DNA of 64,000 bases from Okeania sp. KiyG1. GTDB taxonomy: Bacteria > Cyanobacteriota > Cyanobacteriia > Cyanobacteriales > Microcoleaceae. The translations under genes were made by a program, and so were the position numbers. The stretch spans positions 1-64,000 of the forward strand of contig NZ_BLZO01000064.1 of the NCBI RefSeq assembly GCF_014132355.1. The letters are read 5' to 3'. Position 1 is the first letter of the stretch, and the number at the start of each line of letters is the position of its first letter. The notes below the pieces were generated by a model. The model was not told where the DNA came from and did not search any database. It saw only the letters and a program-made list of their open reading frames with translations. Positions 48,351 to 58,319 of the stretch are shown here, piece after piece.

Positions 48351-48784
48351 ATTTACCAGATTCCGCCAGAATTTACATCGACACCTCAGTTGTAATTTAT
48401 ACAATTGAGGTCAATCACAATTATTGGCAATTGCTGCAACCGCTGTGGCAAAAATTTCAAGCAGGACAAGTTGAGTTGATTACTAGCGAACTTACGCTCA
48501 TGGAATCTCTAGTACTCCCATTTAGGCAATCTAACATCAATCTGATTACTACCTATGAGCAGCTACTTCTTTCTTCAGTGCTGCAACTCATCCCAGTTGG
48601 TTTGCCTATTCTGCGTGAAGCAGCTAGACTACGCGCAACTATTCCTTCATTTAAAACACCTGATGCTATTCATGCAGCAACTGCGATCGCTACTGGCTGT
48701 ACCCAGTTTCTCACCAACGATGGACAACTAACGGTAGTCACAGGCTTACCCATTGTAATTCTTGATGAGGTACTGACATCGTAA
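48338..48784 (+). CDS. PIN-domain toxin, VapC-like ribonuclease
   Basis: 148 residues with the PIN acidic residues visible: IYIDTSVVIYTIE (Asp, Glu), TSELTLMESLV (Glu), FKTPDAIHAATAI (Asp) and FLTNDGQL (Asp). These proteins cleave RNA, often tRNA or rRNA, when not held by the antitoxin encoded immediately upstream. On a plasmid-like region such a pair would act in maintenance. Confidence 0.87.
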   Translation: MGQLNLPDSARIYIDTSVVIYTIEVNHNYWQLLQPLWQKFQAGQVELITSELTLMESLVLPFRQSNINLITTYEQLLLSSVLQLIPVGLPILREAARLRATIPSFKTPDAIHAATAIATGCTQFLTNDGQLTVVTGLPIVILDEVLTS

Positions 48785-48909
48785 AAACTATTGATTTTAT
48801 TAGAGTTGGACTTTGGACAAAAAAAAGTAGTTAGCGTAATAGTTACACTAACTACCAAAATTAAGGTTTAAAGACCGAATTCATACTGGAATTATCTTTG
48901 TTTTTGACA

Positions 48910-49337
48910 TTATTTATCATCCCGAAGATCATAGGATGGGTCTGGTTCAATTTCTCCACCAAAACAAATATCTAAATAACTTTCTTGAAGGGAATGAACA
49001 ACTCTCTCCAACTCATCAATAAGATTCCTTCGACTCATTTTTTCAACTGCATCAATATGAGCTTCACTACCCGCTTTGCCTAAATATTTATATTTAGTTT
49101 TTTCTGACTATCAGTAGCCATAGGAAAAATCGGTGAAGCAGATTGTAATTTATAATAATAGTAAAGTTTCTGATTTCTATTGACTTGATAACGGATGATA
49201 TGAACTTCACGAGGAATCACCTCTCCTTCTCGTTCAATTTTCTTAATTTTCTGCTTCATCTGACGGATTAAACCCTGAATTTGTTTCCCTCTAATGGCTG
49301 CAGGTTGAGTGGTTTGCTTGGATTTCGGTGTAGACAT
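48910..49337 (-). pseudogene. IS accessory protein, homologue of the gene at 140-613, one frameshift
   Basis: The start frame (49337: KQIQGLIRQMKQKIKKIERE, VHIIRYQVNRNQKLYYYYKL) ends early at an A6 run near 49100. The next frame continues KYKYLGKAGSEAHIDAVEKM to a stop at 48910. One extra A restores about 142 residues, colinear with the accessory protein of the other IS (shared YYYYKL/YWYYQL and LGKAGSxAHID motifs). The heptamer G AAA AAA is also a possible -1 slippery site. Confidence 0.65.
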
Positions 49338-49413
49338 GAGACTGAATAGTTAAGAAAGGATTTATGTTGGCGTAAAATATACACTAACATTCAGAGGTGT
49401 ATTATTCACAACC

Positions 49414-50859
49414 ATGGAAAATCAAGAAAACAGTCAATCAATCAAGGAGTTCTTATCCTGGAGGCAAAACCTTTATCATGGAGTTAATGCAAGAATTGAA
49501 ACTATTATAGAATTAGTAGATGCCCTTTCATCAAACTCCATCGCAAGTTCGGTAGTAGAATTGTCTGAACATCCTTTATTTCGACGAAATTATAACAGTT
49601 TATATAAAGGAATTCAAGAATTTTTACCTGATAAAAATGATGATAATTACTCACAACAAGTTAATTACTTATTAGAGGCTGCGTCTCAAACAATTCCTAC
49701 TCCAGTTTCCCGACATTTTCATTTATTTGGAATTGATACAACTCCTTGTCCACGTCCTTTTTCAGCTACATTGGCCGACAAAACTTTTATCAATTATCCC
49801 AATCCAATTAAAGGAAATAAACCCATTAGTATTGGCCATTATTATTCAGTTATATGCGCTTTACCAGAGAGAATAGCAACAGGTAATGTACCTTGGGCTG
49901 TTCCCTTATTAGGAGAAAGGGTTCCCTCGTCAGAAAAGGCTACTAACATTGGTAATAAACAACTGGAAAAAATCTTTAAAACTGCTTCTTTCTCTGGAGA
50001 GAAGTTATCAGTTTTAGTTGCTGACAGTTTCTACAGCCAAAGAAATTTTATTGGAGAACAAGTCAAGCATAAAAACTTAATTACCGTGACACGAGTGAGA
50101 AGCAATCGAGTCTTTTACCGTCAATTTATCAGGAAAGAACACCAAGCAATTACTTCAGGACATCCCCGTTGGTATGGAGATAAATTTGACCTGAAAGATG
50201 AGAATACTTGGCATGAACCTACGGAGGTTAGTCAATCCATTTTTACTACTAGAAAAGGTCGTCAATTGACAGTAACAATTTCGGGTTGGAACCAGATGTT
50301 AATGAAAGGAACTCAGAACTATAAAATGAATCGTTATCCTTTTACTTTACTACAAATTAATATTACTGATGAAGTAGGTAATCAGATTGGGAAACCGATG
50401 TGGTTAATTGTTATTGGTTCTCGACGTCAAGAGTTAAGTTTGATTGATTGCTATGAATCTTATCGGCAACGTTATGACATAGAACATCTGTTCCGATTTG
50501 GTAAACAAAGATTATTAATGACAGCTTATTCAACCCCTGATGTTGAACATGAAGAAAATTGGTTCAAATTAACATTAATTGCTTATGTTAATTTATGGGC
50601 TGCTAGGAATTTAGCCATTGTTTTACCCCGTCCTTGGGAACATTATTTGAAGACTAATAAATCAGTTAAAATCACTCCCAGTTTAGTTCAAAGAGATTTT
50701 TATCGAATAATTTCGACTTTGGGTACAATGACGACATCTCCTAAACGTCGAGGTTATTCTACCGGACGGATTAAAGGATATAAAACAACACCACGAACTC
50801 GTCATCAAGTTATCATCAAAGGCAAAAAAAAATCCAAAAAACAACGAAAAGTTTCTTAG
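49414..50859 (+). CDS. IS transposase, NF041680-like DDE family
   Basis: 481 residues, intact. Motifs: LFGIDTTPCPRPFSATLADK (first Asp), LSVLVADSFYSQRNFIG (second Asp) and YRQRYDIEHLFRFGKQRLLM (Glu, with the Y-R-E spacing of IS4-like enzymes). The C-terminal tail is basic (KGKKKSKKQRKVS). It starts 76 bp from the divergent accessory gene. Confidence 0.87.
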   Translation: MENQENSQSIKEFLSWRQNLYHGVNARIETIIELVDALSSNSIASSVVELSEHPLFRRNYNSLYKGIQEFLPDKNDDNYSQQVNYLLEAASQTIPTPVSRHFHLFGIDTTPCPRPFSATLADKTFINYPNPIKGNKPISIGHYYSVICALPERIATGNVPWAVPLLGERVPSSEKATNIGNKQLEKIFKTASFSGEKLSVLVADSFYSQRNFIGEQVKHKNLITVTRVRSNRVFYRQFIRKEHQAITSGHPRWYGDKFDLKDENTWHEPTEVSQSIFTTRKGRQLTVTISGWNQMLMKGTQNYKMNRYPFTLLQINITDEVGNQIGKPMWLIVIGSRRQELSLIDCYESYRQRYDIEHLFRFGKQRLLMTAYSTPDVEHEENWFKLTLIAYVNLWAARNLAIVLPRPWEHYLKTNKSVKITPSLVQRDFYRIISTLGTMTTSPKRRGYSTGRIKGYKTTPRTRHQVIIKGKKKSKKQRKVS

Positions 50860-50999
50860 TAGTGGGCGACAACTCTTAATTATTGCCATTTTTCAGTGAT
50901 TAAATTCACTGGAGACAGAGAAATATTTCTCTAATATAGTTAGCGTAAATATTACGCTAACTGTTTTCTTTTTGTCCAAAGTCCAATTAGAGGTAAATT

Positions 51000-51665
51000 A
51001 TGGGTAAACAGGCTAAGTTAAGAGCGCTAAGAAGAAAGCAAGAACAACAACAATTACAGTGCGCTGAAACAGGGGTTATGTACATTAAAGAAATGGTAGA
51101 GGAAGTACTAAAAAATAATTGGTATGGTGCTATAGCAGTTAACAGACCAGAATCTTTTGTCCATATTCAAACTATGATATGCAGTCTCGACATTGACTTA
51201 AAAAAACAAGTAGGTTGGAAAGTTTATACACTAAAAAAGAATAACGGTTTGTATCCATTCCCTGATTATCCTCGATACATAGAAACTCAATTGGATCTAC
51301 ATAAAACCAATGAAGTATTAGTTATACAAATAGACATACTAGGAGAAAATCTATTGTGTAACTATGTCAATGTAAGAATTGAAAACAATCACATTGAACT
51401 ATGGGGAAAACCTCCTGGTGCGATTAAAGAACATTTAATAAATATTCTCCCAGAACATGAAGATGAAAAAGCAAAAGAAATAGCATATATATTCAATCAA
51501 ACTTGTCTAGTAACCTGTCCTTATTACTGGGATAACTCTATTAAGGATTTATCCATAAGCACTCAGTTAGACAGAATACACAAAGATTGTGAGAGCGGTA
51601 AGGGATACCCAAACGATATAAATCTATCGACTTGGGGAAGTCTAAGGGATATTGCTCATATGTAA
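51000..51665 (+). CDS. Hypothetical protein, first of a tandem pair
   Basis: 221 residues, family not recognised. A basic N-terminus (KQAKLRALRRKQEQQQLQ) is followed by a globular domain with LYPFPDYPRYIETQLDL, VRIENNHIELWGKPPGAIKE, LVTCPYYWDNSIKDL and a conserved end, INLSTWGSLRDIA. The second copy downstream shares every one of these motifs. The start is just after the IS right end (14 bp), so the native promoter may have been displaced by the insertion. Confidence 0.6.
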   Translation: MGKQAKLRALRRKQEQQQLQCAETGVMYIKEMVEEVLKNNWYGAIAVNRPESFVHIQTMICSLDIDLKKQVGWKVYTLKKNNGLYPFPDYPRYIETQLDLHKTNEVLVIQIDILGENLLCNYVNVRIENNHIELWGKPPGAIKEHLINILPEHEDEKAKEIAYIFNQTCLVTCPYYWDNSIKDLSISTQLDRIHKDCESGKGYPNDINLSTWGSLRDIAHM

Positions 51666-51725
51666 CTCAGACAAATCTTTCTTAAACTTGGGCAATTCTA
51701 CAAAAAATAGTTGTAAGCATCAGAA

Positions 51726-52207
51726 AGAAAGAAAATAATTATTTCACATTACCTGATTACCCTAATTTTTTTGAACATGACTTAGACTTAAACACTGTTG
51801 ATGAAATATTAGTAGTGCAAATTAAACCAATTCAAAAAGGATATTTTTGTAGTTATGGTAGTGTCACTGAAGCCAATAATAAGCTAGAAGTTTGGGGAAC
51901 AGTTCCTGGGGCTTTGAAATCACATCTAATCAGTGTTTTTCCTAAGCATGAAGACCAAAAAGTTATGAATATAGCTTATATTTTTAGTCAACTTTGTTTG
52001 AGGACTTGTCCTAATTATTGGGATGAAAATATTACAGACTTATCTATAAGTCATCAGTTAGAAAAAATTTATAATAATTGTACAAATGGTAACAAAGAAC
52101 TACCAGATGACATAAATCTCTCTACCTGGGGAAGTTATTACGATCTAGCGCACACCAACCCACTAACAAAGAGTTGTTCCGAGCTGATTTTGAAAGGCAA
52201 TCCTTAG
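51726..52207 (+). pseudogene. Second copy of the 51000-51665 protein, N-terminally truncated
   Basis: The open frame from about 51726 (YFTLPDYPNFFEHDLDLNTV, VVQIKPIQKGYFCSYGSVTE, LEVWGTVPGALKSHLISVFP, DINLSTWGSYYDLAH) aligns along its length with residues 85-219 of the preceding protein. The N-terminal basic and first globular segments are missing and only a GTG at 51815 could start it. It is a decayed tandem duplicate that has diverged considerably. Confidence 0.65.
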
Positions 52208-52420
52208 CTAAAGAAAACTTCAGCTATTATTTCAAAATCATGGGGAAACCAGTTGCGAATATCTTTGGTAAGCAACTCCCTAAACTGTACAAGTTGCCAG
52301 ACAAACTCCGCGCTGTTTCCACTTACTCTTGATTCATAGCTGCTGCTTTGACAAACCCATAGTCAAAGCAAAGCTGACCTACTATAAGTAGGTGCTTAAT
52401 TTTGAGCTAATTTTGGCCAA

Positions 52421-55400
52421 TTAAATCGGTATTGGTTCCGGTGGTACTAGGGCCTGCTCAAAAATTTCCTGATACTCCTGGGGCAAATACGGTATTAACC
52501 CCAGGATAAAATCCAAAATAGTATCAAGTGATACATAATTCAGGAGATTCAGATTATATTCATCTTTAATTATGTCCAGAGTTGAGATGGCTTCAGCAGG
52601 GATACCCTCATTTTTAAGGAGTTCCTGCACTTCTAAAGGGAAAAAAGTCTCCGCTGCCCACCTGGCATCCTCTGGTAACGCATCCAAAGTCGTTTGGGGA
52701 TTATTCCACCTCCTATAAAAAGTATTATTTAGGCACTGGAATAATTGTAAAGCGCGTTTATAACCTCCTAATTTCTTGAATATCTTGCTAACCCAACTTT
52801 GACTACATCCCATCTCCTTAGCTATTTTCTCCTGGGTTACTTTTTGACCAAAACGTAGTAACTTCATACCCAGTTCAATGGCCATCTTAGTGTCAAGGTC
52901 TCGTCGGGTTGCAGCTTCGGGACATAAATCATAAGCCATCATTTTATTGATTTGGCATCCGGGAAATTTATCTTTTAGCTGCCAAATCAAATGTTCCGAA
53001 TAATCCCCCAGTAGATGAACTTCCTTCTGTTTGTGAGGCTGTAAATGCGCTCTGAGACGACCGACTAACTGTAATTTTTCACTGACCACAGAATGCTGGA
53101 TATACTCCTTAAACTCCTCAGTAGGGTTAGCAGGATTAGCATACTTACCAGTCAAAGTTCTAAAGGAAGCCGCCTTAGCACCTAGATTTGCCGTAGGGTT
53201 GCCTATAGCGATGATTACGTCATAGTCCTGGAGTATATTAGTTCCTCGGTTATCTCGCCACCAATAACCAAAATAATCAATCCCTTGTATATCTTTATAA
53301 TTAGAGAGTTGCCCCTGAAAATCAATCAAAGCTATTTTCGCCTTTTTACCAAGCTGTGCTGTAAGAGATATGGAATCCGCTATAATTTTTTCTACACCTT
53401 TGATTAATCGTTTTGGTAGCGAAGCTTCACTCAATCCCTTTTCTCTCTGTTCCTTACTATCCCGTTGTGCTCCACAACTACCGAAACCACCTACTAATTT
53501 AATAACTAAATTAGTAGCAGCAGGTGTAGCGACTTTATATTCCAGGATATCCTCAGAATCAACACCTATACGCATAGCTATATCTTCAGGTCGTGCTGTT
53601 GCGTCCTTATAGATAATACTCTGAGCATTGAAAAGACTCCGCTTTACATGGTTATCTGACTGAGTTATATAAAACCCATAGCTTTTAGCTTGGATATATC
53701 CCCTACTTCCAGTCAGAACATTTAGTAGTGGAGTAACAAAGTTTAATTTACACTTTTCATCAATCCGTTTTCGTTGGATTTCCCAAGGCAAATTATCATC
53801 CTCAATCAAATTTTCTAAGTTTGGTTTATATACTTCTTTGAGGATTTGAACTACATCTTCAACAGTAGGACTTACATTGACAACCCTAATATCCTTATTT
53901 CCAAATACCCGAACTTCTCCCCAAATATTTGTATCAGTTTTAGTTAAAAATTCAACAGCAGATAAATTCCACAAAGCACGATTAATTAATTTTTCTATCC
54001 ATGAACCTTTAATACTTTTTAATTGAAGTACATCACTGGAATTAGAATTGCCTGATTTAGCTTCTAAAAAAAGCGTTTTTTCTTGCTCTGTAATTAGACC
54101 ATGACTACAATAAAGATCGGCTAACTTCTCAAACATTAAATTAATAAACTCATTATGATTCAATCCATTTTTCTTAATGTTGGGAGTGGAATCTATAAAT
54201 ACCATCATTTCCTTCATTATTTGGATTAAAGGAGAGAGAGCGCGGAAGATAGCATTGCCATAATGCAGGCCATCTACTTGATGCTTTATGAGGTTAGTTC
54301 CTAATTCATAGAAAGCTTCATTTAATGATTCACTACCTACAAATATGTCCTTTGTTGATTTAAGAATCTTGGCAGCTTCATCTACTACTGCAATATCTGT
54401 TTCAGATAGTGTAGAGAGCTGTTGAGGATGAGAACGGATAAATGGTGCGTATTGTTTAGTTTTCCAGCGCCCAACCAGCAGTGGACAAACTACTTTACCG
54501 TCCTCATTCAACAACTTGGGACATCCTTGGCATCCAGCAGAAGCTTTACCGCCGAATAGAGTCCGATTTTTAAATTCGGGGAAATATCTAAATATAGCTT
54601 CTCTGATGCAAGATGCTTCTATAGTAGGCTCTTCCTTACCTTTAGGTCGGCGGATATGAGGGTATCCCAAAGGCGTTTGCTTGGTAGTATCTTCAACTAA
54701 ACCACTATGACGAGATGGCAAAACAACCGAATTACTCTCAATGCTTTCTGTAGTGGGGTTACGCGGGTCGTCACAAATATAGTAGAGAGTAGGGTCGTCT
54801 TCAGATTTTTTTTGTGTATGGGGATTGATTCCCAAATAAGGTGGTAAATTACCTGTGTCATGGCTTTTGCCAGTACCAGTACCACTAGAGTCAAACAAAT
54901 TTTTGATACCGCGTTTGACCATAAGAGCTTCAAAAATATTCCTCATCCCTGGAGGAACTACATAAGCTGGACTACCTTGATTTTTCCAATCTTCAAAGTC
55001 TGTTGGTACATTCCAGTTATTAGGATCATCTCCTAATCTAATTTGAATTTTACCTAATAGTAAAGGCGGTTCCCATTTAACTATTGCTGTAGTAGTTTCT
55101 GCTAAATGTTTTGCTTCTGCAACATTCGCTTGACGAATACGTTGTTTTTCTTTGGGGTGTAGCTCTGGCGCGGGTGGTAGTTTGCCATTCCGACGGAAAT
55201 ACTTATAAGCAGGTCTGGCTACCTTATCTTTAAGATCTTGAGCCAGATTACTGACTGTATCTTTTAGTAGACGTGGGAACTTGTGTTTGAAGTTGTATTC
55301 AGTTTCAGGTATTAATTTAGACTGACTTTGTTTCTGCGGTGGTTTCCACTCCGGCAGTTCTACGCCAGCATCGTCAGCCAACTCTTCAACTATCTCCACA

Positions 55401-55747
55401 AAATCCTTGCCTGTAGGTGTGCCATGCTCACCTTTCAAAAACCAACGATATTGAACAGGATGACCGCCTTCCTGACAACCATGACAATACCAGGAATTGT
55501 CTTTTGTATTTACTTGAAATGCCGTACCGCTAGACCCGTTGTGTTGTGGACAGTAACCAACTAATTTATTGGGCCCATGCTTTTTAAATTGATGCTCGCT
55601 CCAATTATATATATCTTCTGTATTTAGCCTGGGGAGGATGTCCAGCTCTAGGATATCGGCTAAGGAGTCAGCAGTGCTGAGAGTAGGTAAGGCTTGTCTT
55701 TCTAGTTTACGTTGCTCTAAGTACCGCGCGCGTTCTGCCTTTTTCAC
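52421..55747 (-). CDS. Plasmid-type primase/helicase replication protein (C-terminal 1108 residues)
   Basis: CHC2-like zinc site near the N-terminus (Cys66, His69, Cys88, Cys91: YCPQHNGSSG and WYCHGCQEGG). A Walker A motif GTGTGKSH follows (about 289-296), then a long helicase-like domain with YWWRDNRGTN and HSVVSEKLQLVGRLRAHLQP. A helix-turn-helix follows (EKIAKEMGCSQSWVSKIFKK). The frame stays open upstream of the apparent GTG start at 55747. Adding one C in the CCC near 55846 joins it to the PrimPol-like protein at 55825-56400, giving one protein of about 1326 residues. Its general layout recalls cyanobacterial plasmid replication proteins of the CyRepA1 type, but I cannot confirm that family. 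Confidence 0.77.
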   Translation of the reverse strand: MKKAERARYLEQRKLERQALPTLSTADSLADILELDILPRLNTEDIYNWSEHQFKKHGPNKLVGYCPQHNGSSGTAFQVNTKDNSWYCHGCQEGGHPVQYRWFLKGEHGTPTGKDFVEIVEELADDAGVELPEWKPPQKQSQSKLIPETEYNFKHKFPRLLKDTVSNLAQDLKDKVARPAYKYFRRNGKLPPAPELHPKEKQRIRQANVAEAKHLAETTTAIVKWEPPLLLGKIQIRLGDDPNNWNVPTDFEDWKNQGSPAYVVPPGMRNIFEALMVKRGIKNLFDSSGTGTGKSHDTGNLPPYLGINPHTQKKSEDDPTLYYICDDPRNPTTESIESNSVVLPSRHSGLVEDTTKQTPLGYPHIRRPKGKEEPTIEASCIREAIFRYFPEFKNRTLFGGKASAGCQGCPKLLNEDGKVVCPLLVGRWKTKQYAPFIRSHPQQLSTLSETDIAVVDEAAKILKSTKDIFVGSESLNEAFYELGTNLIKHQVDGLHYGNAIFRALSPLIQIMKEMMVFIDSTPNIKKNGLNHNEFINLMFEKLADLYCSHGLITEQEKTLFLEAKSGNSNSSDVLQLKSIKGSWIEKLINRALWNLSAVEFLTKTDTNIWGEVRVFGNKDIRVVNVSPTVEDVVQILKEVYKPNLENLIEDDNLPWEIQRKRIDEKCKLNFVTPLLNVLTGSRGYIQAKSYGFYITQSDNHVKRSLFNAQSIIYKDATARPEDIAMRIGVDSEDILEYKVATPAATNLVIKLVGGFGSCGAQRDSKEQREKGLSEASLPKRLIKGVEKIIADSISLTAQLGKKAKIALIDFQGQLSNYKDIQGIDYFGYWWRDNRGTNILQDYDVIIAIGNPTANLGAKAASFRTLTGKYANPANPTEEFKEYIQHSVVSEKLQLVGRLRAHLQPHKQKEVHLLGDYSEHLIWQLKDKFPGCQINKMMAYDLCPEAATRRDLDTKMAIELGMKLLRFGQKVTQEKIAKEMGCSQSWVSKIFKKLGGYKRALQLFQCLNNTFYRRWNNPQTTLDALPEDARWAAETFFPLEVQELLKNEGIPAEAISTLDIIKDEYNLNLLNYVSLDTILDFILGLIPYLPQEYQEIFEQALVPPEPIPI

Positions 55748-55824
55748 CTCAGCTTCAGTGGTGGCCTTAGCTTCCTTGTCGGCTAGTTCTAGGAGTACAT
55801 CTAGGATAGGTTGTGGGGCAATCG

Positions 55825-56400
55825 CTACTTCTGTATCTGCTGGGAATTTACCCAGCTATATCTACCAGTTGTTGGATGGTAGGAGGGCGGCAGAACGGAC
55901 TGGCAATAATTATAACGAAATTCTAAAAGTTCGTCTGTGTCAGTTTTTAAGCCCTTCCACTCTCGGACTACAGCTCGGGTAAAGTTGGCTAATTTTTCCC
56001 TATACTCCGGCGGGATTTGAAATGCTATTTGATACCGTCCTGGTTTTCCTGATGTCCAACTTACAGATTTAGGTAAATCTGGACAAATAGCCTTGAGAAT
56101 AGGTTCGGCACTAGCGCCATCTACATCTATGGCCAGCAGTCCATCGGATATCTCACCTAGTCTTACCCCATATCCAGAATCAAAAGCTGTATATGGTTTA
56201 CCTTTTTTACTGACTAAATCTTGCCCTTGGGTTATGGCAGTAGTGATCGCTTCCCTACTAACTGGCTCTTCATGTTGCCAGTTACTTCTATAGGGGCGTT
56301 TTTCTCTTACTGGTGTTAATGCCAAGTTAGGAGGGATAATTCCTAAACCTTCTGCTATTTCTGAGGCTCTGGGGTGGCGATTAAATATTTTCCAATCCAT
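55825..56400 (-). CDS. Bifunctional primase/polymerase (PrimPol) domain, N-terminal part of the replication protein
   Basis: 191 residues from ATG 56400, which is preceded by a strong AGGAGG ribosome site. GYGVRLGEISDGLLAIDVDG carries the paired acidic residues of PrimPol domains, and PGRYQIAFQIPPEY and FRYNYCQSVLPPSYHPTTGR are further family motifs. The last residues (QQIQK, stop) are out of frame. In the alternative frame WVNSPADTEVAIAPQP runs directly into the primase/helicase at 55747. The two pieces are therefore probably one gene broken by a single missing base. Confidence 0.77.
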   Translation of the reverse strand: MDWKIFNRHPRASEIAEGLGIIPPNLALTPVREKRPYRSNWQHEEPVSREAITTAITQGQDLVSKKGKPYTAFDSGYGVRLGEISDGLLAIDVDGASAEPILKAICPDLPKSVSWTSGKPGRYQIAFQIPPEYREKLANFTRAVVREWKGLKTDTDELLEFRYNYCQSVLPPSYHPTTGRYSWVNSQQIQK

Positions 56401-56581
56401 TTTACACTTCCTCCTGTAAAGAAGTTTTGACAGCGGAGATTAGGGTAGTAGTTGCAGAATTTTGATGTTTGTGCAATAATTTGTTCATAAGTTTTTTCAT
56501 TTTTGTTTGTTTTCTCTACGGGGGTGTTAGTCCCGTAGTTTTTTTTCTTTTCAAGCCTTATCTTCACACGCGATAGCGTAG

Positions 56582-58250
56582 CTAAACATAGTTATCGCGG
56601 AGCGGAACGGATGTTTGATCGCCAAAAATCATCTTCATGTGGTGTTCAACCCAACCTATGCACTGACCGTCGGCTTTCATCAGGCGGAGTAAATATTTTT
56701 GATACGCAACTTTGTCAGCCACAGTAGGTTGCGAACCAAATATGGCACCGTGCATCCATTTGTAGGGAGGCCAGTATCCATAATGAATTTGGTATTGTTT
56801 ATCTGCCCAATTAGATTTTAGTCCTCGATGGTAAGCTTCTGTGAGCAGTTCATGGTAATGGCGATATTGCTTGACCTTATCTGCCGTGCAGCGTAATAGT
56901 TTGAACTCTTGAGTAGGTAAAAGTTTAGGTAATGGTGCTGCTGGATATTGATAGCCACAACAGCTACACACCTTGTCGAAATTGCGATTTATGGCGTTAC
57001 AACTCGGACAAATTTTTGTGGGAGCTACACCAGTGGGGGTGTTGTCGGATTTCCCCAGGGTAAATATTGTGGTATCCTCAATGAAACCAAATCGTGCGAT
57101 TATCCCTGCTTGGTCTAGAATTAAGAAGTCATGTTTACCCTTAAAGCGTCTTGCTGCACGGCCTATCTGTTGCCATGCCTTAGCCTTAGATTTAGTGGGA
57201 CGACATAATAAAACGCAAGAAATGGCAGGGACATCAAAACCTTCTCCCAATGCCTCACAACTTGCTAAGACTTTGATGAGTCCTGATTGTAATTGTGAAT
57301 AAATTACTTCTCGCATTTTTGTGGGCATGGTGCCGTCTACACTTGCTGCGGGGATGCCAGCTTGATTGAAGGCAGTGGCGATCGCTTTTGCGTGTGCTAC
57401 ATTTACAGCAAAGCCAATGGTTAATCTACCGTTGGCTAATCGCTTCCATTCGGAGACTAGAGTTTCGACGACCTTTGGCACATTGCAACGTACTACTAAC
57501 TCAGAGTTATCATAATCACCTGCTACAGTCCGCACTCCTTTGAGGTCAGCACCATCAACACTGTAGTAAATTGGGGGTGTCAAGTATCCTTTGAGGATAA
57601 GTTCGCCTGGAGTTGGAGCTGCAATGAGGGTATCGAATAGGTCTGACATTGCTTCTCGTTTTGAAAGTCTCCAGGGAGTAGCGGTGAGACCTATAAAGGT
57701 GGTATTGCCAAATTCACCTTGGTAATTTTCTAATTGTCTCTTTACTACTTTGTTCCAGGCGGTTTGATGTGCTTCATCTATTAATACAATGTCAGGAGCA
57801 AACCAATTGATTTTCCTTCGACTGAGAGTTTGTGCGCTGGCTATCTGAACTTTGGCAGAGCGAGTTTCTTTGTAGCCTCCAGCAATGACTCCACATTCAA
57901 TGCCGAAGTTAGCAAATTTATTTAGTGTTTGCTTGATAAGCACATCACGATGAACGATGAACAATATAGTTTTACCACTGGAATATTCTTGATGTATGAA
58001 GGAAGCAGCAATTATAGTTTTCCCTGCTCCAGTAGGGGCGACAATTAATATTCGGCGGTGGTTGTGCTTGATGAACTTGTATAGATCGTCAATAACTTGG
58101 AGCTGGTAATCTCTGAGTTGGGGAATTTGTGATGATGCTATAATGAGGTTTAGAGATAATTGTTGATCTTCTTCCAGGTTTTTGAGTATGCTGCTGTAAC
58201 AATGAGGGTTGCAGCAGTTTTGTTTGAGATGCTACTGATGGTAAATTCAT
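56582..58250 (-). CDS. Superfamily 2 DEAD/DEAH-type helicase with C-terminal zinc ribbon
   Basis: Walker A is in IVAPTGAGKTIIAASF, encoded upstream of 57964, so the protein starts well before that point. Further motifs are LIDEAHQTAW (DEAH box), FIGLTATPWR and the C-terminal QQIGRAARR (motif VI). A zinc ribbon CPSCNAINRNFDKVCSCCGYQ follows. The frame is open back to about 58220 without a clear ATG. ATG 58250 (MNLPSV) is in another frame, and a single indel near 58232 would connect it. It lies about 180 bp downstream of the PrimPol gene on the same strand and probably belongs to the plasmid replication or repair module. Confidence 0.77.
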
Positions 58251-58319
58251 AAGTTTTCAGTGATTAAAAAATTTTCAGAAGTGATGGGTTGTTGTATTAA
58301 GATGTATAATGGTGAAAGT

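Larger units (their letters stand above)
48806..50986 (+). mobile_element. Insertion sequence with NF041680-like transposase and accessory ORF
   Basis: Ends TTGGACTTTGGAC (48806) and GTCCAAAGTCCAA (to 50986) with longer imperfect inverted arms (GTTAGCGTAA...TTACGCTAAC). They are flanked by a 6-bp direct repeat TTAGAG (48800-48805 and 50987-50992), a target duplication. It encodes a divergent accessory gene and a transposase. Its right-end fragment also occurs at 1727-1797. Confidence 0.87.

Noticed and set aside
56355-56567. Minus-strand 70-codon ORF upstream of the PrimPol gene
   Set aside because: It overlaps the PrimPol start and its AGGAGG ribosome site in another frame, and its composition is Lys/Asn-rich without a recognisable domain.
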